64,000 nucleotides of DNA from Blautia schinkii DSM 10518 (GCA_000702025.1 JNKJ01000006.1:48793-112792), one strand, 5' to 3'. Counted from the first letter of the stretch, positions 7,250-15,736 are shown. The notes: generated by a model from the sequence alone, not told the origin. A program made the numbers and translations.

Positions 7250-8425
7250 TTATTCTTCGATTTCCTTTACTGTCGTCCACTGATGAGTCTTTGCAGATTC
7301 TATTACCGCGTCGGAGATCAGTTCGATGGCGTAGCCGTCGCGGAAGTTTGGTTCCGGCTGTCTGCCCTCGGCGATCGCTTGGAAGAAATCGTAAGTTTCT
7401 ATGATTTTTGTCTCTGTATAACCAATTCCCAGTGCCGGTATGGGCCAAAGAGCATTGCCGTAGGGATGTGCTGGTCCGGTATATACGGTGCGGAAACCGC
7501 GGCGGTCATCCCCGTCCTTGGCGAAGCAGACCTGAAGTTCATCTCTGCGCTCGTAGTTGAAGAAGAGGGAACCTTCTGTTCCGTGGATTTCGAAGGTGAT
7601 AAAATTATTGCGTCCCCAGGCGTTTCTGGTTGCTTCAATTGTCCCGAAGGCGCCGTTTTTGCACTGAACCATAAAGCAGCATTGGTCATCTACGTCTACA
7701 GGTTCTTTGGGGATGCTGCTGTCCCCTTTGCTGTTTCCAAGGCTGTCGGCAAGGCCTGACTGAACCGGGCGTTCCGGAATATAGGTGGCGGTTCTTGCAT
7801 TTACGGAATCAAATTCTCCCACCAAAAAGCGCAGCATGTCAACCACGTGAGTTCCGATATCGCCTAAGGCCCCGGTGCCACAGACATCTTTCTGGAAGCG
7901 CCATGATAATGGGGAATCGGGGTCTGCAGACCAGTCCTGCAGATAAGTACCGCGAAAATCTAAAATCCGGCCGATGGCTCCTTCTTTAATGTACTTTTTT
8001 GCCAGTTGCACGGCGGGGGTACGGCGGTAATTGAAGGCAACCATTGTAGTCACATTGTTTTCTTTTGCTGCAAGATACATCTCTTTTGCCTGCAGAGTAG
8101 TGAGCGCCAGAGGCTTTTCGCAAAGAATATGTTTGCCTGCGTTGGCTGCGGCAATGGCTATTTCCGCGTGCACATTGTTGGGGGTACAGATATCGACCAC
8201 ATCAATATCAGGGTCTTCTACAATCTTATGCCAGTCTGTACTGTAAGATTCGAAGGCCAGTTTGGCGGCAGAATCTTTGGCTGTTTCTTCGTTGATATCC
8301 ACGATCATTTTTTTTACGGGAATAGCAGGTGCAGGCCAGAAAAACATAGGCATTCCTGCGTAAGCCACAGAATGGGCTTTTGCCATAAAGCCGGCTCCGA
8401 TCAGTCCGATGTTCATTTTTTTCAT
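7250..8425 (-). CDS. Gfo/Idh/MocA oxidoreductase, levoglucosan-dehydrogenase (LgdA)-like
   Basis: A 391-residue NAD(P)-dependent sugar oxidoreductase. The Rossmann half has GAGFMAKAH (10-18) and CEKP (102-105). The C-terminal half has GDIGTHVVD (188-196), whose Asp and His lie in the family's active site. Family-specific blocks such as FFWPAPA near 28, YLQDWSADP near 161, PVDVDD and the GFRTVYTGPAHPYG/LWPIPALGIGY region closely resemble, from memory, bacterial levoglucosan dehydrogenase, which oxidises C3 of the anhydrosugar. It is the second gene of a leftward pair, 15 bases after the TIM-barrel gene, with GGAGG before its start. A paralogue (14292-15467) lies in the divergent operon; one probably oxidises and the other reduces. 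Confidence 0.85.
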   Translation of the reverse strand: MKKMNIGLIGAGFMAKAHSVAYAGMPMFFWPAPAIPVKKMIVDINEETAKDSAAKLAFESYSTDWHKIVEDPDIDVVDICTPNNVHAEIAIAAANAGKHILCEKPLALTTLQAKEMYLAAKENNVTTMVAFNYRRTPAVQLAKKYIKEGAIGRILDFRGTYLQDWSADPDSPLSWRFQKDVCGTGALGDIGTHVVDMLRFLVGEFDSVNARTATYIPERPVQSGLADSLGNSKGDSSIPKEPVDVDDQCCFMVQCKNGAFGTIEATRNAWGRNNFITFEIHGTEGSLFFNYERRDELQVCFAKDGDDRRGFRTVYTGPAHPYGNALWPIPALGIGYTETKIIETYDFFQAIAEGRQPEPNFRDGYAIELISDAVIESAKTHQWTTVKEIEE

Positions 8426-8440
8426 AATATCTTACCTCCT

Positions 8441-9355
8441 TCAGATAATGAATTGCCGCATGTAGCGGTATGAAAGTTTTAATGAATCTAGTACCTTTTC
8501 TTTTGTTCCTTCGAACGCTTTGTCCTCGATTTCGATGCAGGTATATCCGTCATAGCCGATGTCGGTGAGTGCGGAAACATATTTTCCCCAATCCACATCT
8601 CCAAGTCCGGGCAGTTTTGGGGACATATATTCCAATGGATAAGCCATAGTACCGGCATCCTTTAATTTGTCCGGATAAATCTTGATATCTTTGTAATGCA
8701 CATGGAAAATCTTGTCTTTAAATTCATACAAAGGGCGTATGTAGTCAATATTCTGCCAGATGAAATGGGATGGGTCGTAATTCAGCCCGAAATAATCACT
8801 GGGAATGAGGGAAAATGCCTTTCGCCAAATAGCAGGGGTAGTCATCAGATTCTGTCCGCCCGGCCATTGGCCTGCATCAAAGAGCATAGGGCAGTTCTCG
8901 ATTGCTATTCTTACCTTATGTTTTTCTGCTTTTTGAATAATGGGAGTCCATACTTCCTGGAAAATTTTCAGGTTTTCTTCAATTGTTTTGTTCTGTATCC
9001 TGCCGATGAATGTGGTTATGGTGTCAACGTGAAATTTGGGAGCTGCTTCGATCATGGCGTTCAGATGGCGGACTATTTCTGCCCGCTTGTCCAGGTCTTC
9101 TGTCAACGGGTTGGGATAATATGCCAGGGCAGAGATGGAAACATTTTTCTGGCGGCAGTATTGGTTAATTGATTCGATTTTTTCATCACTCAGCTCTTCG
9201 ATGTTGATGTGAGTGACACCTGCATATCTCCGGGAAGCCTTTTCTACAGGCCAGCAGGCAACTTCTACACATTCGTATCCTATGGAGGCAGCAGTATCGA
9301 TCATCTCTTCGAAGGAAGAGGAATCAAGAATGGCTGATACAAATCCTAACTTCAT
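8441..9355 (-). CDS. Sugar phosphate isomerase/epimerase-family TIM barrel (probable 3-keto-sugar eliminase/hydratase)
   Basis: A 304-residue xylose-isomerase-like TIM barrel. Metal-binding positions are recognisable: Glu in AIENCPM, Asp-His in NYDPSHF, His in FHVHYKD and Glu in CIEIED. Proteins of this type act on 3-keto sugars by beta-elimination or hydration in the levoglucosan (LgdB) and C-glycoside (Dgp) routes; this is knowledge of the family, not shown here. It is the first gene of the leftward operon. The start has AAGGAG close upstream, and the promoter has the shared operator. It pairs with the adjacent Gfo/Idh enzyme. Epimerase activity cannot be excluded. Confidence 0.75.
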   Translation of the reverse strand: MKLGFVSAILDSSSFEEMIDTAASIGYECVEVACWPVEKASRRYAGVTHINIEELSDEKIESINQYCRQKNVSISALAYYPNPLTEDLDKRAEIVRHLNAMIEAAPKFHVDTITTFIGRIQNKTIEENLKIFQEVWTPIIQKAEKHKVRIAIENCPMLFDAGQWPGGQNLMTTPAIWRKAFSLIPSDYFGLNYDPSHFIWQNIDYIRPLYEFKDKIFHVHYKDIKIYPDKLKDAGTMAYPLEYMSPKLPGLGDVDWGKYVSALTDIGYDGYTCIEIEDKAFEGTKEKVLDSLKLSYRYMRQFII

Positions 9356-9390
9356 ATTGTTTCTCCTTTTTTTATTCGTTTTACATAAAT

Positions 9391-9441
9391 TTGCGCAAAT
9401 TTCCTTGAAACCATTATGCTACAACGAAATAGAAATGTCAA
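9391..9441 (-). promoter_or_regulatory. Leftward promoter and TTGCGCAA operator
   Basis: On the minus strand TTGACA (9441-9436), 17 bases, CATAAT (9418-9413) form a strong promoter. The operator core TTGCGCAA (9391-9398) sits inside a longer palindrome AATTTGCGCAAATT just downstream of the predicted start point. It drives the TIM-barrel/oxidoreductase pair. Confidence 0.85.
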
Positions 9442-9622
9442 TCATAGAAAAAATCAAAGTGTGAAATTCGAAGAATGGGATAAGGTGCTTTCTATAAAAT
9501 TTGCGGTTGTGTGAGTTTGCATTATATTAAGAATGAATAATTCAGATAAAGGCACTTTTGCTAGAAAATATGGGTAAAATTCATAGAAAACAACCAAAAA
9601 ATAAAAAAATGACGGTGTCTGG

Positions 9623-9675
9623 TTGACAAGAAAAAAGAAATGGGATATGATGAAAACGCATAAAAATTTGCGCAA
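9623..9675 (+). promoter_or_regulatory. Rightward promoter and TTGCGCAA operator
   Basis: TTGACA (9623-9628), 17 bases, TATGAT (9646-9651). ATTTGCGCAAAT spans 9666-9677 (core 9668-9675), overlapping the early transcribed region. It drives the TIM-barrel/ABC/oxidoreductase operon. Geometry matches the operators at 3311 and 9391. Confidence 0.85.
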
Positions 9676-9711
9676 ATAACTGAGAAAAACAAGAAAACAA
9701 GGAGGAAACAT

Positions 9712-10521
9712 ATGAAACTAGGATATATGACAAATGGATTCGGTCCTCTCGTTGGCGACGGCGGCGGAGTTACAAGTGTAAAGGATATCCGTTACTTAAC
9801 AATCTGTGACGATGAGGCAGTATTAAAAGAAATTACTGATGTGGGATTCCGGTATATTGAAGTTCTGGAGGGCAATCTTACAAAATATGCAGGAGATATC
9901 CAGGTACTGAAGGATATGCTTGCCAGATATCATGCAGGAATGATGAGTGTCTGTGTGGGAGCCAACTTTATCTATAAGGATGCTCTTGAGGATGAGATGT
10001 ACCACATGAAAACAGTTGCATCCCTTGCGCAGAAGGTGGGAGTTTCTTATGTAGGCTTCTGCGGCGGCGCGATCAGAGGAAAAGGCATTCAGGACGGAGA
10101 CTATAAGCTGTTGGCAGAGGGCCTGGATGAGGCCGGGAAAATTTTTGCAGATTATGGGATTGAAGCCAGCTATCATCCCCATTTAGGCTCCATGGCAGAA
10201 CATCCGGACCAGATAGATAAGCTGTTCGCATTGACAGATATTAAAATATGTCCGGATTTGGCTCACCTTGCGGCAGGCGGCGGAGACCCTCTGGAAATAG
10301 TAAAGAAATACTACGACAGAATTTCCTTCGTACATCTTAAGGATTTAGACGCAGACGGATTTGCTCCTCTGGGAACAGGAAGTATAGATATAGAGGGTGT
10401 ACTTGGTTTCCTGAAGGAAAAGGGATATGCAGGAGATTATCTTGTGGAAGTGGATGGTTATGCAGGAGATCCGAGAAAAGCATGTGAGATTTCCTATGGC
10501 TATCTTAAAGGAAAACTGTGA
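9712..10521 (+). CDS. IolE-like TIM-barrel enzyme (probable 3-keto-sugar dehydratase/hydratase)
   Basis: A 269-residue TIM barrel related to inosose dehydratase IolE. The IolE-like metal site is visible: SYHPHLGS near 155-162, CPDLAHLAAGGGDP near 180, SFVHLKDLD near 205, and VEVDGY near 243. IolE removes water from a 3-keto cyclitol, so this protein is a good candidate for the elimination or hydration step on a 3-keto sugar. It is the first gene of the rightward operon, with GGAGG seven bases before ATG, and is followed 55 bases later by a solute-binding protein. An isomerase or epimerase role is the alternative. Confidence 0.75.
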   Translation: MKLGYMTNGFGPLVGDGGGVTSVKDIRYLTICDDEAVLKEITDVGFRYIEVLEGNLTKYAGDIQVLKDMLARYHAGMMSVCVGANFIYKDALEDEMYHMKTVASLAQKVGVSYVGFCGGAIRGKGIQDGDYKLLAEGLDEAGKIFADYGIEASYHPHLGSMAEHPDQIDKLFALTDIKICPDLAHLAAGGGDPLEIVKKYYDRISFVHLKDLDADGFAPLGTGSIDIEGVLGFLKEKGYAGDYLVEVDGYAGDPRKACEISYGYLKGKL

Positions 10522-10576
10522 AAACAGAGTAGTTCAGAGACTGCTTTGTAAATAAAAAAGACAGGAGGGTTTTAGA

Positions 10577-11674
10577 ATGAAGAAGAAACTGTTGAGTGTG
10601 CTGCTTACGGCGGCGATGGTGACAACCATGGGTGTGGGGATGACAACTACGGCATTTGCGGCAGAGGAAGAGCCGGTTATAATGTCAACCGGACCTAACG
10701 GAGAAACTGCAACACCGGCAACGGAGCTTTCTCTTACGGATGAAGAAATTGAGAAGGTAAAAGAAGGAGGCTACACAGCGGCAATCAGCTTCCACTACGG
10801 TGGAAATGACTGGTCTACTGCACAGCAGAAGGGATTAAAGGATACCTTTGAAAAGCTGGGAATAGAAGTTACGGCCATTACAGATGCCAATTTTTCAGCA
10901 GAGAAACAGGTTTCAGACCTGGAAACCATTATGGCGAAGAATCCTGATATTCTTGTATCTATTCCTACAGATGCAACCTCTACAGCAGATGCCTACCGCC
11001 GTGTGGCAGAGGCTGGGACAAAGATCGTATTTATGGATAATGTTCCCAATGGTTTTAAAGCAGGGGAAAATTACGTGAGCTGTGTTTCCGCGGATAACTA
11101 TGGCAACGGAGTGATCGCAGCGGATCTCATCGGTGAGGCTTTGGAAGGAAAGGGAAAAATAGGCGTTATTTATTATGATGTTGATTTCTTTGTGACCAAT
11201 CAGAGACTGGAAGCTTTTGAAAAAGAAATGGCAGACAAGTATCCGGATATTGAAATCGCATCTAAGATGGGATTCCAGGATGAAAACGGCTGTGATGTGG
11301 TGGCTGATGCCATGATCACTCAGAATCCGGATATCCAGGCTATTTTTGCACATTGGGATATTCCTTGTGAGGGTACTTTATCTGCATTACGTGCAGCTGG
11401 ACGCGATGATATTCTTCTGAGTACCATTGACCTGGGAAATAACATCGCAAAAGAAATCGCCCAGGGGCATGTGCTGGGCCTTGGCGCACAGCTTCCCTAT
11501 GACCAGGGCGTTGCGGAAGCAACTCTGGCAGCCTATGCACTCCTTGGAAAAGAAGCACCGGATTATGTTGCTGTACCTGCAAAACGTGTAGAGCAGTCGA
11601 ACCTTCTGGAAGCTTATGAAGATGTATATCACACAGAGGCTCCTGACACGATCAAAGATGCGATGGCAAAATAA
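10577..11674 (+). CDS. Sugar ABC transporter substrate-binding protein (RbsB-like)
   Basis: A 365-residue type-I periplasmic-binding-fold protein with an N-terminal signal peptide (MKKK, hydrophobic core, cut near AFAAEEE). There is no cysteine in the signal region, so it lacks the lipobox that normally tethers such proteins in monoderm bacteria. The mature part begins with a linker to about residue 65 and continues with YTAAISFHY, the block shared with the C-terminal domain of the regulator at 5112-7205. It delivers sugar to the ATPase and permease encoded next. A stable hairpin follows the gene and may raise its mRNA level relative to the rest. Confidence 0.9.
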   Translation: MKKKLLSVLLTAAMVTTMGVGMTTTAFAAEEEPVIMSTGPNGETATPATELSLTDEEIEKVKEGGYTAAISFHYGGNDWSTAQQKGLKDTFEKLGIEVTAITDANFSAEKQVSDLETIMAKNPDILVSIPTDATSTADAYRRVAEAGTKIVFMDNVPNGFKAGENYVSCVSADNYGNGVIAADLIGEALEGKGKIGVIYYDVDFFVTNQRLEAFEKEMADKYPDIEIASKMGFQDENGCDVVADAMITQNPDIQAIFAHWDIPCEGTLSALRAAGRDDILLSTIDLGNNIAKEIAQGHVLGLGAQLPYDQGVAEATLAAYALLGKEAPDYVAVPAKRVEQSNLLEAYEDVYHTEAPDTIKDAMAK

Positions 11675-11680
11675 CCGGCT

Positions 11681-11722
11681 GCAGAGATGTGGGGCAGGGA
11701 ACTTCCCTGCCTGCATTTCTGC
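11681..11722 (+). other. Intercistronic hairpin after the substrate-binding-protein gene
   Basis: A long inverted repeat (arms about 11681-11700 and 11704-11722, three-base loop, one bulge) has no T run. Such structures after binding-protein genes commonly protect the upstream mRNA and give uneven expression within the operon. Confidence 0.65.
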
Positions 11723-11755
11723 CCCTGATGTAATAAGAAAGAACAGGTGGGAATT

Positions 11756-13255
11756 ATGAGCGATTACGTATTGGAGATGAAGGGGATTGAAAAATCTTTT
11801 GCGGTGCCTGTGCTGAAAGGTGTGGATTTTTCCATAAAAAAGGGAGAAGTCCACGCTCTTGTGGGAGGCAACGGAGCAGGAAAATCTACTCTGATGAAAA
11901 TTATGACAGGAGTTTACAGTAAGGATGCCGGGGAAATTTCTATCGGCGGTAAGGCGGTGGAAATCAACAGTATCCATGATGCTAACCGTTATGGGATTGC
12001 AATGATTTTCCAGGAGCTTTCCCTGATTCAGACAATGACAGTTGCAGAAAATATTTTTCTTGGAGAAGAAGTGACAAAAAATGGTATCCGCGATACCTCT
12101 TATATGAACAAAAAATCTAAAGAGGTATTGGAAAGTCTTGGCATAGAGGTAGAACCGGAGACCGTGGTCAGTACACTGAGTGTAGGCATGAGCCAGATGG
12201 TGGAAATTGCCAAGGCAGTTGCCAAGGACGCAAAAATCCTGGTTTTGGATGAACCAACTGCGTCACTTTCCGACTCTGAGACAGAACATCTCTTTCATCT
12301 GATTTCTGATTTAAAAGAAAAAGGCGTTTCTATGGTCTACATATCCCACAGAATGAATGAAATTCTGAAAATTGCGGATTCCATTACCATTTTAAGAGAC
12401 GGAGTGATCGCACACTCTGACATGGTAAAAAACATGAATCTGGATTCTATTATCATGCATATGCTGGGGAGCGGGGAGGGCAAGAAGTTTGACTGGGTGG
12501 AACGAAGCTACGATGAAACTGCCCAGGATTTGCTGACAGTAGAACATTTGAAGGTGAATGATAACATTACAGATATTTCTTTCTCCTTGAAACCGGGAGA
12601 AATTCTAGGGTTTGCAGGTCTCATGGGAAGCGGCAGAACAGAAATCCTGGAAACTCTTTTCGGGCGAAGGCGGATGCAGGGAGGAACTGTGAAGCTGCGC
12701 GGCGCACAGGTTGCGCTGAAAAATACCCAGGATGCTATCAAAGCAGGATTTGCATTGATTCCCGAGGACAGAAGAAAGCAAGGTCTGGTTTTGATTCATA
12801 CGGTTAAAGAAAATGCAATACTTCCAAAGGTTTCCAGATTATGCAAGAGTAAAGTTTTTGTGGATGAGAAGCGTGCCAATGCTATGGTGGAGGACAATGT
12901 TAAACAGCTTAATATTGTCACGGATGGCATACATAAACGAATCAACCTTCTTTCCGGCGGAAACCAGCAGAAGGTAGTGGTGGCAAAATGGCTGAATATG
13001 AATCCGGAAATCATCATGCTGGACGAGCCCACTGCCGGTGTGGATATTGGCGCGAAAGCAGAAATTATTGATTTGATCCGGAATTTTGCGGATGAAGGAA
13101 AGGGCGTGCTGTTTGTTTCCTCAGAGCTTACAGAATTGATGGCTGTGTGTGACAGGATCATCGTTCTTTTTGACGGAAAAATAACCGGAAGCCTTTCCAG
13201 GAGAGAAATTAGAGCGGAGGAGGAATTACAGCATGCAATCCAGCAAGAGTGCTAA
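11756..13255 (+). CDS. Sugar ABC transporter ATP-binding protein (RbsA-like)
   Basis: A 499-residue protein with two tandem ABC ATPase domains, as usual for ribose-type importers. The first has Walker A GGNGAGKST (37-45), Walker B LVLDEPTASLS and an H-loop YISHR. The second has the degenerate Walker A typical of RbsA (GLMGSGRTE), signature LSGGNQQK and LDEPTAGVDIG. It works at the inner face of the membrane with the permease that overlaps its 3' end. ATG 11756 is chosen over an upstream GTG because AGGTGGG precedes it at good distance. Confidence 0.93.
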   Translation: MSDYVLEMKGIEKSFAVPVLKGVDFSIKKGEVHALVGGNGAGKSTLMKIMTGVYSKDAGEISIGGKAVEINSIHDANRYGIAMIFQELSLIQTMTVAENIFLGEEVTKNGIRDTSYMNKKSKEVLESLGIEVEPETVVSTLSVGMSQMVEIAKAVAKDAKILVLDEPTASLSDSETEHLFHLISDLKEKGVSMVYISHRMNEILKIADSITILRDGVIAHSDMVKNMNLDSIIMHMLGSGEGKKFDWVERSYDETAQDLLTVEHLKVNDNITDISFSLKPGEILGFAGLMGSGRTEILETLFGRRRMQGGTVKLRGAQVALKNTQDAIKAGFALIPEDRRKQGLVLIHTVKENAILPKVSRLCKSKVFVDEKRANAMVEDNVKQLNIVTDGIHKRINLLSGGNQQKVVVAKWLNMNPEIIMLDEPTAGVDIGAKAEIIDLIRNFADEGKGVLFVSSELTELMAVCDRIIVLFDGKITGSLSRREIRAEEELQHAIQQEC

Positions 13256-14198
13256 GAAAAGTATCCAGTGGGATAAATACATGGTCTACATTATTTTTGT
13301 GGTGGTATTTATCGTGTTTGCAATTGCATTGGGTAATAAAGGATTTTTAAATAAAAATAACATTATCAATATTTTGCGTCAGACAGCAATGATTTCTATT
13401 ATGGCGGTTGCCGGAACCTTTGTTATGGCGGCGGGGCAGATCGACCTGACTGTAGGCGCGACAGCGGCAATGACTGCCATGTTTGTATCCCTGATTTTAC
13501 AGAGTACCAATTCCATTATCCTGGCCCTGGTGGCAGGAATTGGCTTTGGATGTATTGTGGGAGCGGTCAACGGTATTCTTGTGACGAAATTTGGTTTGCC
13601 TGCGTTCCTGGCAACCATGGGTATGATGCAGATCGTGCGGGGCAGTGCCATGTGGATTACTGATACCTCCGCTGTTCCCATCGGGAACGAAACTTTTTGT
13701 AAGATTTTTGGAATCGGAGATGTTGCAGGTATTCCTGTATTGATTTTGTGGACGGTTGTTTTTTACATTGTGGGCGTGCTGATTTTTAATAAAACTCCGT
13801 TTGGAAGGCATACACTGGCAACCGGAGGAAATGAGACTTCGGCGCAGTATAGCGGCATCAATACGGTAAAAGTGAAAATTATTGCGTTTGTGATGTCGGG
13901 TGCTTTTGCAGCCTTTGCAGGTATCTTGTATGCGGGACGCCTTCAGGCCGGACGATATTCTTACGGCGACGGAGATGAAATGTCGGTAATCGCAGCCGTG
14001 GTATTGGGCGGAACTTCCATGTCCGGTGGGACAGGTTCAGTTATCGGAGCACTTTTTGGTTCTGTTCTTATGGGCATGATCAACAATGCATTGATTCTTG
14101 CAAACCTGAGCAGCGCACAGCAGACAGTTGTAAAGGGCGTTATCATTGTACTGGCAGTAGCTATGAGCAATCTTGCGCAAAAAAAGAACAGGAGATAA
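13233..14198 (+). CDS. Sugar ABC transporter permease (RbsC-like)
   Basis: A 321-residue membrane protein with about nine hydrophobic segments and the family block GTFVMAAGQIDLTVGA near 70. The second half has the GGTSMSGGTGS block near 265. It forms the channel of the importer as a dimer. Its start overlaps the ATPase gene by 23 bases, which suggests translational coupling; GGAGGA lies inside the upstream gene. A TTGCGCAA occurs in its last codons but is probably chance. Confidence 0.92.
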   Translation: MQSSKSAKKSIQWDKYMVYIIFVVVFIVFAIALGNKGFLNKNNIINILRQTAMISIMAVAGTFVMAAGQIDLTVGATAAMTAMFVSLILQSTNSIILALVAGIGFGCIVGAVNGILVTKFGLPAFLATMGMMQIVRGSAMWITDTSAVPIGNETFCKIFGIGDVAGIPVLILWTVVFYIVGVLIFNKTPFGRHTLATGGNETSAQYSGINTVKVKIIAFVMSGAFAAFAGILYAGRLQAGRYSYGDGDEMSVIAAVVLGGTSMSGGTGSVIGALFGSVLMGMINNALILANLSSAQQTVVKGVIIVLAVAMSNLAQKKNRR

Positions 14199-14291
14199 AC
14201 AGAGTTAAGCCTTGTAGAACACACAGGTACTTTGAGGTTAATAAGGTGAATTACATAACAAGTAAAAAAGTGGAAAATGGAGGATATAAGG

Positions 14292-15467
14292 ATGAAAAAA
14301 TTAAATGTTGGATTAGTAGGAGCAGGTTTTATGGGAAAAGCACATGTGGTGGGATATTCTAATATGCCCAAATTTTTCTGGCCTGCACCAGCAATGCCGG
14401 TGATGAAAACCATCTGTGATATTGTGCCTGAAATTGCAGAAGAGTCTAGAGAACGTTTCGGATTCGAAAAATCCTGTACAGACTGGCATGAAATCATTAA
14501 TGATCCGGAAATTGATGTGGTAAGTGTTTGTACTCCTAATAATGCCCATGCGGAAATTACTATTGCAGCTTTGAAGGCCGGAAAACATGTGATTTGTGAA
14601 AAACCTATCGCAGCTACTTTGGAGGATGCAAAGGCCATGGCAGAGGCGGCGGAGGAAGCGGCACAGAAGGGAATTATCAGCATGAATGCTTACCAATACC
14701 GCAGAGTGCCGGCGGTTGACCTGGCGAAAAAGTTCATTGATGAAGGTTCCATCGGCAAGATTCTCAATGTAAGATGTACCTATCTGCAGAGCTGGTCCGC
14801 AGATCCTTCCTCTCCGCTTTCCTGGAGATTCCAGAAGGATATTGCAGGAGCGGGAACTTTGGGGGATATTGCTTCTCATGTCATTGATATTGCCCAGTAT
14901 CTTGCCGGAGATATTGACGAGGTCACAGGTATGATGAAAACTTACATCACCGAGAGACCGGTACAGGAGGGCGGTGTAGACCTTCTGGGTACTGTAAAAC
15001 TGGGAGATAATGCAGAAAAGAAACCGGTGGATGTGGACGATGAAGACAGCTTCCTTGTTAAATTCAAGAGCGGCGCGGTGGGAAGTATTGAAGCCACCAG
15101 AAATGCCTGGGGACGTAATAATTTTATTACAGTAGAACTTCACGGAACTCTGGGAAGCCTTTACTTTAATTATGAGAGATTAAATGAACTTCAGGTATGC
15201 TTTGCCAATGACCCGGATGACAGAAGAGGCTTTAAGACTATCTATACCGGACCGGCGCATTTCCACGGCGATGTTACCTGGAATATCCCGGGTATGAATA
15301 TTGGCTACGGAGAACTTAAGGCCATTGAAATGTATGAATTTATCAAGGCAATCGCCGAGGGCAAACAGCCTTCTACAAAATTGTCTGTTGGCTACCGTAT
15401 TGAGCGGGTATGTGATGCAGTCAGAAAATCTGCCGAAAGCGGCTGCTGGGTAAAAGTGGAGGATTAA
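14292..15467 (+). CDS. Gfo/Idh/MocA oxidoreductase, levoglucosan-dehydrogenase-like (paralogue)
   Basis: A 391-residue paralogue of the enzyme encoded at 7250-8425, with GAGFMGKAH (10-18), CEKP (102-105), GDIASHVID (191-199), FFWPAPA and YLQSWSADP blocks. It closes the rightward operon, 93 bases after the permease. ATG 14292 has GGAGG at the right distance; the ATG at 14277 is part of that ribosome site. Two such enzymes plus two TIM barrels match the four-enzyme scheme known for levoglucosan (oxidation, elimination, hydration, reduction). Which paralogue oxidises the substrate and which reduces the 3-keto product cannot be told here. Confidence 0.85.
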   Translation: MKKLNVGLVGAGFMGKAHVVGYSNMPKFFWPAPAMPVMKTICDIVPEIAEESRERFGFEKSCTDWHEIINDPEIDVVSVCTPNNAHAEITIAALKAGKHVICEKPIAATLEDAKAMAEAAEEAAQKGIISMNAYQYRRVPAVDLAKKFIDEGSIGKILNVRCTYLQSWSADPSSPLSWRFQKDIAGAGTLGDIASHVIDIAQYLAGDIDEVTGMMKTYITERPVQEGGVDLLGTVKLGDNAEKKPVDVDDEDSFLVKFKSGAVGSIEATRNAWGRNNFITVELHGTLGSLYFNYERLNELQVCFANDPDDRRGFKTIYTGPAHFHGDVTWNIPGMNIGYGELKAIEMYEFIKAIAEGKQPSTKLSVGYRIERVCDAVRKSAESGCWVKVED

Positions 15468-15568
15468 TCGGCAAAAATGAATATGTGTAAGTAGTACAGC
15501 GTCTGCTAAAAAACTATCCACTTCACTGGCCTGATTTCTGGATTGCGCAGATGCAAAAGCTTCTAAGG

Positions 15569-15612
15569 AAAAAGGACTTTCTGCACACGTAAGTGTGTGG
15601 GAAGTCCTTTTT
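15569..15612 (+). terminator. Rho-independent terminator of operon 1
   Basis: AAAGGACTT (15571-15579) pairs with AAGTCCTTT (15602-15610). An inner CACAC/GTGTG stem closes on a GTAA loop, and T residues follow. It ends the rightward 3-keto-sugar operon. The inner 14 bases equal those found near the LacI promoter at 1638-1651. Confidence 0.8.
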
Positions 15613-15731
15613 GTGAGTATTTTATCTGCATACATGGCAGCATCAGCCTGCAGAGTGAGTTCATCCATATTCATAAGTTTTGCACACCATTGGCTGCCGA
15701 TTGCCGCGCGGCAGTCATTGTCAGTCTGAAG
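15609..15731 (-). pseudogene. GGDEF-domain C-terminal fragment
   Basis: The minus strand encodes about 41 residues that look like the end of a diguanylate cyclase domain: AAIGSQW, then MDELTLQADAAMYADK, matching the family's 'lSiG...dieeLi..AD.amY.aK' ending. The GGDEF signature and the rest of the domain are missing, and the frame continues into the terminator and repeat. I read it as the leftover of a lost gene, which marks this spot as a site of past rearrangement. Confidence 0.55.
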
Positions 15732-15736
15732 ACGTT

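Larger units (their letters stand above)
9356..9711. other. 356-base divergent control region
   Basis: This holds two divergent promoters, each with a TTGCGCAA operator, centred about 277 bases apart. Between them is AT-rich DNA with one half-site-like TTGCG at 9501-9505 and no reading frame. The arrangement would allow one repressor to silence both operons, possibly by looping. Confidence 0.7.

Noticed and set aside
14172..14179. A fifth TTGCGCAA near the end of the permease gene
   Set aside because: It lies within the last codons (LAQKK), lacks the A/T arms of the four promoter sites, and no promoter is next to it.
13961..14683. Long minus-strand frames opposite the permease and oxidoreductase
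   Set aside because: Composition (Ser/Thr/Ile-rich without motifs) and lack of ribosome sites mark them as shadows of real plus-strand genes.
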